NCBI GenBank assembly: GCA_026122225.1
Contig: JANEZZ010001952.1
Location: 558,001-622,000 of the forward strand
DNA: 64,000 nucleotides
Direction: 5' to 3'
Source: Heloderma charlesbogerti
Taxonomy: Eukaryota > Chordata > Lepidosauria > Squamata > Helodermatidae
In this document: positions 44,831 to 56,088 of the stretch, in pieces
Layout: the number at the start of each line of letters is the position of its first letter
Numbering within the stretch: position 1 is the first letter of the stretch
Position numbers and translations under genes: made by a program
The notes under the pieces: model-generated
Seen by the model: only the letters and a program-made list of their open reading frames with translations
What the model was told of the DNA's origin: nothing
Databases searched by the model: none

Positions 44831-45530
44831 TAGGGATGTACAAAAGTCACTTACCTGGTCCTGCAGCTTGTTTCGTGGTGGTGGGGAGACACTTCGGTTC
44901 TCCCCCCGAAGTTCAGGCTGGAGGGGGAGGTGCCCCACCTTGCCCGGCCAAAATTCAGGCCGGGGAGAAGCGCCCCATCTCCCCGGCCGCGAAATACAAA
45001 AGTGAATGTTAAAAAACAAACAAACACACATACGTGATAGGCTACGTAACGATTTACATAGCCTATCATGGCTAGATTTCCAAAGTAGGCCATGATAGGC
45101 TACGTAAATCGTTACGTAGCCTATCATGGGTGACTTTGAAAAAAAACAAAAAGTGCGTACGCAAATGCCGGCGCCCATGGGCGCCGCCATTTGCGTTCCT
45201 TATTTGGGCCCGGGTACTCTACGTAAAGATTTACGTAGACTACGGCGAAAATAAGGGCAACGCAAATAGCTTTACGTAGACTACCCGGGCCCAAATAAGG
45301 AATGCAAATTTTGGTGCCCATGGGTGCCGCCATTTGCGTACGTGCTTTTTTTTTTCTTCAAAGTCACCCGTGATAGGCTACGTAATGATTTACGTAGCCT
45401 ATCACGGCTGACTTTGGAAATCTAGCGGTGATAGGCTACGTAAATCGTTACGTAGCCTATCACGTTTGTGTGTGGTTTTTCTTTTACATTTACTTGGAAA
45501 TGGCAGTGGCGGCAGCTGGCCAGAAGACCC
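44831..45530 (-). mobile_element. Family P element, alpha end missing
   Basis: TAGGGATGTACAAAAGTCAC, reverse donor ACTTACCTGG near 44850, then a large palindrome of about 45020-45470 in which paired GATAGGCTACGTAACG hairpins flank GCAAATGGCGGC-type blocks and a TAGTCTACG-type centre. It breaks off near 45530 inside the cassette before the alpha end and meets a Z-type element. Confidence 0.82.
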
Positions 45531-45534
45531 CCAT

Positions 45535-45874
45535 GCCTGCTTCCGAGCCACTTGCACTTATCTAGGCCCCATCCACTTCCACTGCGATTGCCATGTTTTG
45601 AAAAAACAACAACATGGTGATTGCAATACTGCACACATAGACTTATACACAAAATGGTGCTGTGAATCTTGTGTATATAGGCAAGTATTGCGATCACCAT
45701 GTTTTTTCAAAACATGGCAATTGTGCCATAGGTGGATGGAGCCCAGGTTAGTGCAGGCAGCTTCGGGGGTGGGAGGAGTCAAGCAGGAGCATAGGCTCAG
45801 TGGGAATGGCTCGTGTGGCATGGGCACAGGTGGTTTGCCAGATTCCTGGACTGAGATGGGCACCTGTGCCATCC
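45535..45874. mobile_element. Family Z element fused to P
   Basis: Imperfect palindrome: GCGATTGCCATGTTTTG...AAAACATGGCAATTG and AATACTG/AGTATTG inner arms. A donor-like CAGGTTAGT lies near 45742 and a decayed reverse one near 45555. Ends GTGCCATCCCTC. Confidence 0.65.
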
Positions 45875-47282
45875 CTCCTCTTTGCTAGAACCTCCTCCAG
45901 CTCGTATCCCTGGGCTATCAGGAGAGTAATGCCTTTAAGATGCTGTCTCCTGCAACATGTATGTGTCACTGAAAAGCCAAAAAGAATGCTACTCCCTTCT
46001 TAGTTATTTTCCAGCATATGCAGACGTATGCAGAGCTAATCAATTTAGCAGTTGACTAATCGATCAAACCTTGCATGATTGAAAATTCAATTGAAAATTC
46101 CTGTTTTGCAGTAATGGGGACTAGTAACTTACTTTTTTTTTTTAAGGAGGGAATATGGACAATTGATATTCTCAGGATGCTGAATTCTGCCTCCAAAAGC
46201 CATATTTTCCTGGCTCCTGCTACATCGTGGCATGCACAGAGCACCATGTATAATTCCATTTCTCTCCAAGCTTTTTTGCCCTTCCTACAGAAGGCTTTCG
46301 ACCTTCACTTTAGAGCATAAAGATTGGGAGGTATGGTTGGAACCAGAGCCAAAGCCAACGCTTTCCAGGAGATGTGAGCAAGCCAACGCCCTTGGTGCCA
46401 GCTGGCTGCCTCACCCTGTCTTTTGTGGTAGGAGCTGCTTTGTACTTCCTAGATTCACTGATGTGAAGAGAACATTTTGAACTCTCGGAGTCCTAACCCG
46501 CCTGGCACATGGGCAGCAGTGCACTGCACCATCTAGCAGCAAGTAGGTTAAGAACAGAGGAATTCTTACAAGTCAAACGTAAATGTTAAGCCACTTGGCT
46601 CAACAGGATGAGGAAAAAGGGCGCCTTGTTTCTAAAGCTGATTGAGTCATAAGGGAGGCATAATAGCACTGCTTATTCATGTTCTATTGTTGGATCGATT
46701 TAATTGCTAGCTATCTCAAGTCATGCTTCAGATTCTCTGGTTGCGTCTGCTAAAGGGTGTTGTGCACCTCAGGGACTGCCTATCAGAGGGATGGGCACTG
46801 CTCACAAAGTGCCTTCATCTCCACACATCGCCCTCCATCAGAATGAATCCCCCTCCCCTTCTGCATTCCATTCAAGTTTTGAAAACCCACAAATCCTCTG
46901 TACAGGGATGGGTACACATTCCATTTCAGTTCTGTTTTGGTCACTGCTGCTAGGTTTTAACAACTGGGCATCAAAACCCCTTAGTGAGTGACCTAGTGCA
47001 AATCACGCAGAGATCGATCAATGACCGATGCCCTTTGTGCCACCCAGGCTGCCAACACAGTTGCTGCTGCTGCTCTTCCCAGCAGCAAAGCAAAACAAAA
47101 ACAACGTAGGGAAAAGATGTAAGGGCTGTGCTAATGCTGAGTCTGACCCTGAGCAATTGGTGGAGAATTTCTATTCCCTATGGGGAAAAAAAATGTAGTG
47201 AAATGATCAGCCCTATTTCTGAGCCCAGACATAGGGTGGAGAGTTTTGGGAGGCCATTTGTGTACAGTTCTAAGATTTAGTC
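45875..47282. other. No recognised feature
   Basis: Single-copy-like DNA; a T-run at about 46131-46144 and no credible exon or transposon terminus. Confidence 0.4.
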
Positions 47283-47326
47283 AGGGGTGGGAACCTGTCA
47301 CCATCCAGATGTTGTTGGACTCCAGT

Positions 47327-47327
47327 C

Positions 47328-47380
<53 letters not shown>

Positions 47381-47382
47381 TA
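47327..47382. repeat. (GATA)n microsatellite
   Basis: About 13 GATA units, directly after half a hairpin MITE (CAGGGGTGGGAACCTG, 47283). Confidence 0.92.
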
Positions 47383-47639
47383 GAGATACAATCAGTGGCC
47401 TTTTGCAAGTCTGCCTGCCTTCTACATATTCCCATTGTAAATATCCTTGTCAGTTTCATCTTTTCCACATACTACTTTTGTTTAGCCCAGAAAAGCCGGA
47501 TTCTACTTGTCAATTTCATCCTCCATTTCTCCACTTCTCCAGTGAAGGGTGGGGGTGTGGGAGCCCTGAAGTGGAGGATGAAATTGACAGGGACATTTAC
47601 AATGAGAATACATAGAGGACAGGTGGAGTTGCGAAAGAC

Positions 47640-47684
47640 CACACACACGCGCGCGTGTGCGCGCGCACACACACACACACACAG
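47640..47684. repeat. CA/CG alternating purine-pyrimidine tract
   Basis: (CA)n interrupted by CGCGCGCGTGTGCGCGCGC. Alternating CG/CA is a classical potential Z-DNA sequence. Confidence 0.88.
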
Positions 47685-47859
47685 AATTACAGCCCCATTT
47701 GCACAAACTTAAAGGCCCCAAAACAACAACAACTACTACTACTACTAACAACAACACACCACAATCCCATTTGCATGAATCATGGGACCCGGAAAAAACA
47801 AAACAAAAACAAGAACAATCCCATTTGTGCATATTGCCACCGCCATTAAAAAAAATAAA

Positions 47860-47998
47860 TCTGAAATCTGTGTATTTGATCAACCGGCTACAGATTGAGT
47901 TGACACCAGAGGGGAGAAATGAAATAAAATCTGCAAGGCCCGAACCAGTAAAATCCATTGAGCTGTTGCCCCCAAAATGGAATTCTCATACATTCCTA
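47860..47998. mobile_element. X/Y-type right end remnant
   Basis: Ends GGAATTCTCATACATTCCTA, matching X right ends except for one base. No left end. Confidence 0.35.
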
Positions 47999-48276
47999 CC
48001 TAGGATCCAGCACTGCTTCTGGATGGATGGTCAGGTGGGGGCCAGGAGCGCGTTGGCCTGGCTTTGTTTGGTGTGGCACCTCCATCCCTTCTTGGGGAAG
48101 GTAGATCTGTATGAGGCTGCCATTGAAAAGTGATTCGGAACTATTGTAGTTGGTGCAAAATGCAGCAGACAGACTGTGGTGTAGTGTGTACTTCACAGAA
48201 CACCCAGTCCACTTGCTGAAAAGGCTTCAGTATATTCCTCATTGGAGGGCTTGCTACATGCCCCACCCCCTAGAGA

Positions 48277-49104
48277 TAGGGATGGTCAAGTCCATCTCCG
48301 TCTGGGATCGGGAGCTTGATGAACTGCGCAGCCTGGGCCTGCTCGCCGAACTTCCCTGCTTGCCCTGCCTGCGAGCTTCTCTGCTCGCCCTGCCTGCCCG
48401 CGAGCTGCGCAAGCTGCCCCTCTTTCTTGCACCGGCTGTTAAGGGCCGGCATGGGGAAGGAGGCCCTCAGCACAGCCACCCCCAGCCTCTCTCCCTGGCC
48501 TTCTCTAGAGGAGGCCAGAGTGAGAGCATCGGAGTGCTGCTGTCACCCCTCTTCCGCGCACTGGCTGTCAAAGGCCAGTGCGGGGAAGAGGGGCCTCAGT
48601 GCAGCCAGCCCCCAGCCTCTTGCCCTGGCCTTCTCTAGAGGAGGGTAGGGTGAGGGTGCTGGGCTGCCACTGTTGCCTCTCTTCTGTGTGCTGGCTGTCA
48701 AAGGCCAGCGCGGGGAAGAGGGGCCTCGGCACAGCCACCCCCAGCCTCTTGCCCTGGCCTCCAGAAGGTGGGGGGAAGAATAGGTGTCTCCTCCCCCCCC
48801 CACTACAGCAGCAGTGGCTTGGGACAAGCTGATCATTTTCCGTAAGGCCAGGAAAACTTACGGAAATCGACCAGCCTGTCCCACGGCACTGCTGCTGTAG
48901 CAAGGATGGGGGAAGGAGGAGAGGCTTTGCCTTCTTCCCATCTCCTTGCTGAGGGAGCAGGCGCCTGAGCTCTTGCCTGACTTAGTGTGCCGCGAGTCGA
49001 GCAAGAGCTGAGCATCCAGGGCTGAGCAAACTGGCATCCGGGGGGCCGAACCAGCAGCTTCGAGCCGAGCTTCGAGCCCCAACCGGATGCTCGCGACATG
49101 CCTA
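48277..49104. mobile_element. Family V MITE with triplicated unit
   Basis: TAGGGATGGTCAAGTCC to TCGCGACATGCCTA; flanks CCTAGAGA (48269-48276) and CCTAGGGA (49105-49112) match at 7 of 8. About 48431-48780 consists of three tandem units of roughly 125 bp, each opening with a short hairpin GGCTGTYAAAGGCC. A further hairpin TTTTCCGTAAG...CTTACGGAAA lies at 48835-48867. 22531-23102 has only one such unit. Confidence 0.85.
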
Positions 49105-49570
49105 CCTAGGGAAACAAGGTTGGTGAGGACACGAGGCAGAGCAGCAGCACCCAGGGAGGTTAGGTTGCAGGACTGGTGTCAAGGGTAGGTATGGTTGGGT
49201 ATCTCCTGAGGGTCCACATCCCAGCAGGGGCCTGCTGGCAAGAGCCCCCTGGAGTTGTCCCCCCATCTTCCTCACCATTTCTTCTTCACCTGCCTCTCGC
49301 TCTGGCCCAAGCAATGCTGGTGATGACAAGGAGGAGCGGCAGATTCCCCTGCCTAGTTCCTCATTGGCTTGCTGCCTGTCAAAGAAGCAAATGATGAGAA
49401 AGAGGATGAGGAGCAACAGCAGCTGGTGACAATGGTGGTGAGCAGAGGAGGTGGACTCACTGAGGGAGGGGACCTGTTGAAGGCGACTTGCTCAAAGGCC
49501 CTCAAAAACTTAGAGCTGGCACTGTTAGGTTGGTTCCCTCAGTATTGTTCTTCAGACAGCTGACAAAAAA
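49105..49570. repeat. Dispersed repeat Q
   Basis: GGTAGGTATGGTTGGGTATC and CCTGCCTCTCGCTCTGGCCC are colinear with the two halves of Q at 25573-26560. It is uninterrupted here, which shows the pre-insertion state of the W site. Confidence 0.55.
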
Positions 49571-49980
49571 ACCTCCTATATAGTTCCACTGGGCTTTCAG
49601 TGATGCTCTGTGATTTTAGAGAGCATTCCTTTATTGTAAACCCTTTAGTTCATCTGTTTAGTTCTTGAGGGGTTTTTAAAAATATATTTTATTATTTTTC
49701 TGGTTTTTTCATAAATCACCTCGGGCACTCACTGAGTGGAAAGGTGATTCAAAAATACCTCAAATAATGACATAAATATCCACATACACACACTCTGTCC
49801 TAAATAATTATGAAGCCATAAATAATTAAATCCTTCCACCCCTAAGAGAATGAGACAGACAAAACATCTGATTCTGGCAAATTTCACAGGCATTGCTGTA
49901 GAGTAATTAGGAGTTGAAATTTAATTTGATGTATTTTTTAAAAAGTCATCTCCAATGTAAGGAAACAGAAGGAAACCCAG
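49571..49980. other. No recognised feature
   Basis: AT-rich plain DNA. Confidence 0.4.
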
Positions 49981-49982
49981 TT

Positions 49983-50047
49983 CAAGTTGGGGGTTGGACT
50001 CGATGGCCTTATAGGCCCCTTCCAACCCTACTATTCTATGATTCTAA
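49983..50047 (+). mobile_element. CR1 3' tail, 65 bp
   Basis: GGTTGGACTCGATGGCC, CCCTTCCAACCCTACTATTC and a TATGATTC end: the CR1 3' terminus with its ATTCTATG octamer. Strongly 5'-truncated. Confidence 0.85.
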
Positions 50048-51780
50048 GTTGCTTTGCTGTCTCTCAGTTGACACAGTTGTCTCCATAGTCCCATTGCTGT
50101 GAATTAGTTAACTGGCCACCCTCTGGAGGACCACTAAAACTGTTGCTTAGCAACCTCACACCATTGTACAAAGAGCTGCAAACAGGCAGCACATCTTGGA
50201 AAAGGGGAAAGATAAAAGACATCACCTGTCTTAGCAACAGGGCTGCCCTTTTCCTACTTATGTTCCATTCAGTTCAGAGTAATGAAGTCCTTTGTGCTAA
50301 AGTGGAAACACTTGAAGGATTCTGGGCTTCCCCTTTCCTATCTCTGGGACATTTGGAGCTGGAAAAAGGGCTCCTGGTGTATTAATGTTTTGTGTCTTGC
50401 TTTTAAGCAGAGTGTAAGTATTGATGGAATGATTGATAAATCTTCAATAAACTGCAGTTCAGCAAGTAAACTGTAGGGGGTCGAAAAAAACAAATGTCAC
50501 GTGCAACCGGAATGATTTAGGCTCTTATGAATATGGTTAATTAATTCCAAGTCAAGTAAAATTTTCAGCCTGAAATTGGACCACTCTGGTTTTAACTCTG
50601 TCTGCATCATGTTCAGCATTTCAGTGTTTTCACTTGCCTTACCCTGAAATTGTGTAGAAGATAGCTCAGAGTTCACTGTTACAGACTCTGTTCATGTAAT
50701 ATTCAATATTCATTTGTACCTGACTGACTGGTGTTCATCACAAAGTGCAGGGGGTCTGTTATTGAAGCCCTGACATGACTTTTAATAAAGTTTGACTTCA
50801 ATTTGTTTGAGTATTTTGCTGCTTAATGAACTAACAAATGTGGACTACTTGATGAGAGCAAAGCTGAAGTCCATGTCGACTTACTCAGAGTGGTTAAATT
50901 ACATGTGAAAATCCATTAATTGGAAAGAAAAATTCTAGATTTGATTTTGAATCATTAACTTATGATTTGTTACAGATTAATTTAGTTTTCTTGACCCAAT
51001 GATAGATCAACTTTTATTCACTTTGTCATCAGACAGGCTATGGAAAATGGTGTGTGTGTGTGTGTGTGTGTTTACTGAAGTTTGCCAAATCAGATACAAA
51101 TCATATGTCTCCACAATGCCAGCCCTCCTGGAGTGTTTTCCACCTCCCTCTCTCTTTTCATTCAGTATCTTAGAGGGGGAAAGAAGCTAACAAGATGTGT
51201 AAAATACACACACAAAAGAACAACCCCACATACTGTTATGTGTGCCATATTTCTCTGACCAGTGAGAATTCCAGGGGTGCAAGATTTATCCATGGTTTAG
51301 GTTTTCCTGGGAGTAAGATCACTGGAGGCTTATGGTGTTTCTGTAATATTTACACATGTATGCATACAAGTTGAGCATAAGATGGCAGCTCATAGCTTTA
51401 ACACCCTAACAGATACTGCTCCCACATTAGGTTATGATGGGCAGTATCCAACAGTATCCTTCTGCAGCACTAGCAGAACTCTCCCAAATCTTTCTGCTGT
51501 GCAAGTGGTTGCCCATTTCAAAGTTTGAACAACTGGTTGTGCAAGCATCATGCACAACCACTTGCACAACCATGCTTGCTCAAACATAACCTTAGTTGGA
51601 TTCTCCTCTTGTGCATAGTTCAGAACCTGATTTCTGCTAGCACAATGTCATTTGTGCTAACAGGGTGACACAGTTGGATACTGCCCAATGTTTGGGCTTT
51701 TTTGCTTGCAAGGGGAGTTAATGGGTGTTTGTGCCATGATGAAGTGTATACGATTATCCATGGTGTGGAGAAAAATGGAC
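50048..51780. other. Single-copy-like DNA
   Basis: No transposon termini. A (GT)n run lies at 51047-51072 and an inverted CACTTGCACAACCA pair near 51500-51572. No exon stands out. Confidence 0.4.
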
Positions 51781-51796
51781 AGAGAGAACTATTTCT

Positions 51797-51965
51797 TCCC
51801 CTCACATAATACTAGAATCCAGGGTCATCCGATGAAGCTGAATGGTGGGACAGAAAAAAGGAAGGACGTCTTCACACAGCACATGGTTAAACTACGGAAT
51901 TCACTACCACGGGATGTTGGGATGGCCACCAACTTGAATGGCAGTAAAAGGAGAAAGACATTCAG
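51797..51965 (+). pseudogene. CR1 C-terminal fragment
   Basis: The plus strand reads GGTEKRKDVFTQHMVKLRNS then LPRDVGMATNLNGSKR, the same domain as on the minus strand at 10163-10563. The following 3' region is missing. Confidence 0.8.
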
Positions 51966-52608
51966 TGCACACTAGCTATCTGTGCATTTAGTGATTAAAA
52001 AAAAGTCAAACTCTGGACCCAGTGATGAAGCCATGGAGGAACCTATTTGAGAAACTTTGCTTTTCTTATGAAAACTAGCTCTAATATATATTTCCAGGCT
52101 AACATAATAAGTCTTGTCTGATGTACCAGGTGAGTATAACAAGCTCCGCATTGTTCTCCAGCTCAGGTTCAATCCAAGCTAGAGAAGGATTCTACTCTCA
52201 TCCCCACCCACCTGCCCAGCCCCTAATATTCTAAAGCTTCTGTTATCTGGCAGGTATATAAGTAGCAGTAGCAGCCAGCTGAAGGGAGAGGGAAGGAGGG
52301 TGGTCTCTCCTTCTGTTTCTTGCCTGGTAATTGGCTTCCTGCATTAGCAATGTCCAAGAAGCAAGGTCCCACTAGCCCTTGGGAAAACTGCATGTCCCAA
52401 GGGCTACAGATGTTGCAGAGACCATCTCCCCTCCTTCCCTCTCCCTGCAGCTGCTAAACACCGCTGAGGGTCACCAGAGTTGCGACAATCAAGTAAATGT
52501 GGTTTTGAAAACACTAGCCTTTGCTCTAGTTCCAGGCCTCCTTCAATGTTACAAGCTGCATGGAGGGTTTCTGCAGACTCACAAAAAGCATATCCACTGT
52601 GGTAGAGA
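51966..52608. other. No recognised feature
   Basis: Plain DNA. Two short inverted blocks around AAGGGCTA and GGGAAAACTG near 52370-52405. Confidence 0.4.
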
Positions 52609-52616
52609 CTAGAGAG

Positions 52617-53219
52617 TAGGGATGGGGGAGAATTTCTCCCCGAAACTTCGGGGGGCTGAGTGCCAACACATTCGGTCCTCCGAAGGTTCGGGGAGAAATT
52701 CTCCGCAAAGATTTAGGTAGACTACGGCGAAAATAAGGGGAATGCAAATAGCATTGCCCTTATTTTCGCCGTAGTCTACGTAAATCTTTACGTAGACTAC
52801 AGGGACCAAATAAGGAACGCGAATGGCGGCTCCCTATGGGGGCCGCCATTTGCGTACACGCTTTTTTTTTTTTTAAAGTCACCCGTGATAGGCTACGTGA
52901 TGATTAACGTAGCCTATCACGGCTGACTTTGCAGATCTAGCCGTGATAGGCTACGTAAATCGTTACGTAGCCTATCACGGGGCTTTTTTTTTTTTTTTAC
53001 TTTTCTTTTGAAGTTCTTGGCCGGGGAGACGGGGCGCTTCTCCCCGGCCTGAATTTCGGCCAGGCGAGGTGGGAAGCCTCCACCCTGGCCTCAATTTCGG
53101 CTGGGCAAGGCGGGAAGACACCCCCCCCCTCGCATGAACTTCAGGGGGAGAAGCGAAGCGCCTCCCCCCCACCGCGAAAAAAGCTGCGGGACAAGGTAAG
53201 TCCCTTTCGTACATCCCTA
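52617..53219 (+). mobile_element. Family P MITE, perfect TSD
   Basis: CTAGAGAG at 52609-52616 and 53220-53227. A gamma left end (GGAGAATTTCTCC...GGAGAAATTCTCC hairpin), a right beta end with ACAAGGTAAGTCCCTTTCGTACATCCCTA. The left donor cassette present in longer copies is absent: the gamma hairpin joins directly to a TAGACTACGGCGAAAATAAGG module, so this is an internally deleted P element. A T-run before CTTTTGAAG could act as a splice acceptor tract. Confidence 0.92.
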
Positions 53220-53230
53220 CTAGAGAGGTT

Positions 53231-55053
53231 TAGGGATGTCAGAGAATTCCGCCATGGATCTCGGTGAGGCCGAATGTCAGTGCATTCGGCCCCCCTAAAT
53301 CCATGGCGGAACAGTCTGCCACCCCCCGCCCCCCTGCGGACTCACCTGGGGCGGATCTTCCGGGCGGCGGTGGCTCCGGCTGTGGCTCCGGTGGCGGCTT
53401 CGGCAGTGGCGGCGGCGGCCGATCTTCCGACTGTCTGCCTCCACTGCCATTTCCAGGCTTGCCTTGTGTAAAAAAAAAAAAGAAGACCATGTGATAGGCT
53501 ACATAAATCTAGGGATGTCAGAGAATTTCTCCACGAATCTTGGGGAGGCCGAATGCCATCGCATTCAGCCCCTCAAAATTAGTGGAGAAACGGTCTGCCC
53601 CCCCGCCCCCCCGGGATGGGACTTACCTTCTTCGAATGTCCCTGGTGGCGGCGGCGGCGGCTCCGGCGGCAGTTTGGTGGCAGTTCGGTGGCGGTTCGGC
53701 GGCAGCGGCTGCGGTGGCCGGTCTTCCGACCGGCTGCTGCCACCACCATTTCCAAGTAAAAACAAAACAAACAAACGTGATAGGCTATGTAAAGATTTAC
53801 ATAGCCTATCGCGGCTAGATCTTTAAAAAACACCGTGATAGGCTATGTAAATGTTTACGTAGCCTATCATGGCTGACTTTGAAAAAGAAAAAGAAAAAGC
53901 GCGTACGCAAATGGCGGCTCCCATGGGCACCAACATTTGCGTTCCTTATTTTGGCATGTGTAGTCAACGTAAACATTTACGTAGACTACGGCAAAAATAA
54001 GGGGAACGCAAATAGCCCATGGGCACCGCCATTTGCGTACGCACTTTTTTTTTTTTCAAGTCAGCTGTGATAGGCTAGGTGACGATTTACGTAGCCTATC
54101 ATGGCTGGCTGCAGGGACGCAAACGGCGGCAGCTATGGCTGCCGCCATTTGCGTCCCAGCAGGAGAGGAGGTTTCACAGCCGGAGGGATGGGGCACATCC
54201 CCCCCGGCCAGAATTTCGGGGGGGAGGGACGGGGCGCCTCCCCCCGGCCAGAATTTTGGGGGGGAGGGATGGGGCGCCTCCCCCCTGGCCAGAATTTTGG
54301 GGGGAGGGATGGAGCGCCTCCCCCCCACCACAAAGCAAGCTTCGGGATCGGGTAAGGGACTTTTGTCCATCCCTACGTAAATCTTTACATAGCCTATCAC
54401 GGCTGGGTGGGTTAAAACAACAACAACTGCATATGCAAATGGCGGCGGCTACGACCCCCGCCATTTGCGTTCCTTCTTTTAACCATCTTAATCTACGTAA
54501 ATATTTACGTAGACTATAAGGGTGAAAATAAAGGGGAACGCAAATACCGTAGTGGGCGCTATTTGTGTCCCCTTTTGATTCACCGTTTTACCCTACATAA
54601 AGATTTACGTAGCCTAAAAGGGGGAATCAAAAAGGGATGCAAATGGTGCCCGTCACACTATTTGTGTTCCCCTTTATTTTCGCCATCATAGTCTACGTAA
54701 ATATTTACGTAGATTAAGACGGCCAAAAAGAAGGAACTCAAGTGGCGGCGGCCATAGCCACCACCATTTGCGTATGCGTTTTTTGTGTTTTTTTACCCAG
54801 AGCCCTCCACGGCTGGAAATCTGGCTGCGGACGGCTCTGGCCTGGCCGGCTGCTCCATGGAGCTGCCGTGGAGCACAGCCGGCCGTTTGAGGATTCCGGG
54901 GGGAGGAACGGAGCACCTCCACCCCGGCCAGGATTCTGGGGGGAGGGACAGAACGCCTCCCCCCGCAGGAAGGATTCTGGGGGGAGGGACGGAGTGCCTC
55001 CACCCCACCATCAACATAATCCGCGAAAGGTAAGTCACTTTCGTACATCCCTA
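53231..55053 (+). mobile_element. Family P element hosting a nested P element
   Basis: Outer element: 53231-53510 plus 54377-55053. Alpha left end TAGGGATGTCAGAG, reverse donor-like CTCACCTGGGG near 53341; right end CGAAAGGTAAGTCACTTTCGTACATCCCTA. Flanks GAGAGGTT and GAGAGTCT match at 6 of 8. The nested copy is inserted in the loop of the first GATAGGCTACATAAATC|TTTACATAGCC hairpin. Confidence 0.85.
53511..54376 (+). mobile_element. Nested family P element in a hairpin loop
   Basis: TAGGGATGTCAGAGAATTTC to TTTTGTCCATCCCTA. Flanks CATAAATC (53503-53510) and CGTAAATC (54377-54384) match at 7 of 8 and are the central bases of the host hairpin. It has its own donor-like motifs (reverse ACTTACCTTC near 53621, GGGTAAGGG near 54350) and its own palindromes. 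Confidence 0.9.
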
Positions 55054-55060
55054 GAGAGTC

Positions 55061-55330
55061 TAGGGATGTGCAAATCAGCAAAACCCAAGCTCTGAAAAGT
55101 TATTCGACTTCCATCTCAAAGTTGACTCTGACTTTTAAAAAAAAAAATACTTTTGGTTCTATTTTTTAACTTTATAAATGAAATAAACAATACCAACTAC
55201 CTAATCAATAACTACAATTTCCCAACAATACAGTAGTCTTAAGAGGGCACAGCAATAATGGCAAAGAAAGAGAAAACAGAAGAAGGAGAAGGAAGAAGAA
55301 GAAAAAAATGGGGGGAAAATAAAGTTAATA
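55061..55330. mobile_element. Family X left end, fused to P
   Basis: TAGGGATGTGCAAATCAGC starts an X-like element whose interior (A/T-rich, then AGAAGAAGG purines) continues to about 55330, where P sequence takes over. Confidence 0.5.
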
Positions 55331-56088
55331 TAAATTTACGTTGCCTATCACGGCTAGGTTTTTTAAAAAAAACCCGTGATAGGCTACGTAAATCTTTACG
55401 TAGCCCTTCATGGCTGACTTTTTTTAAAACAAAACAAAACAAAACACGTGCGTACGCAAATGGCGGCGGCCATGGCTGCCGCCATTTGTGTTCCTTATTT
55501 TGGCACATCATAGTCTACGTAAACATTTACGTAGACTAAGACGGCATTTAAACATTTACGTAGACTAAGACGTCTATGCTATTTGCATTCCCCTTATTTT
55601 CGCTGTATTAGTCTATGTAAATGTTTACGTAGACTAAGACGTGAGCTTCGGCTATTGGGCAGTATAGAAATTAATTAAATAAATAAATAATAAAAAGATG
55701 TGCCAAAACAAGGAACACAAATGGCGGTGGCCGTGGCCGCCGCCATTTGCATACGCGTTTTTTTTTTTTTTTAAGTCAGCCGTGATAGGCTATGTAAACA
55801 TTTACGTAGCCTATCACGGCTGACTGTAGGGACGCAAACGGCGGTGGCTATGGCCGCTGCCATTTGCATCCCTGCTAGCCAGCGGCTGGATGTCCGGCTG
55901 CTGGCAGAGCTGGCCGGTTGCTCCACACAATCCCTGCAGAGTACAGACGGCCGGCCAGGATTCCGGGTGTGTGTGTGGTGGAATGGAGCGCCTCCCCCCC
56001 GGCAAGGATTCCGGTGGGAGGGATGGAATGCCTCCTTCCCAACCATAAACATAATCCATGAAAGGTAAGTACCTTTCGTACATCCCTA
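55331..56088 (+). mobile_element. Family P element, left end lost
   Basis: Starts inside a GATAGGC hairpin (AAATTTACGTTGCCTATCACGG) and ends AAAGGTAAGTACCTTTCGTACATCCCTA at 56088. Palindromes: near 55372-55415, 55453-55495, 55510-55545, 55720-55760 and 55779-55830. A 51-bp retroposon is inserted at 55644-55694. Confidence 0.83.
55644..55694 (+). mobile_element. 51-bp retroposon tail inside a P element
   Basis: AGCTTCGGCTATTGGGCAGT followed by an AAATAAATAAATAATAA tail, the typical 3' end of L2-type/SINE retroposons, flanked by AAGACGTG (55636-55643) and AAGATGTG (55695-55702). It interrupts a TAGACTAAGACGTG module, so it is younger than the P element. Confidence 0.8.
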
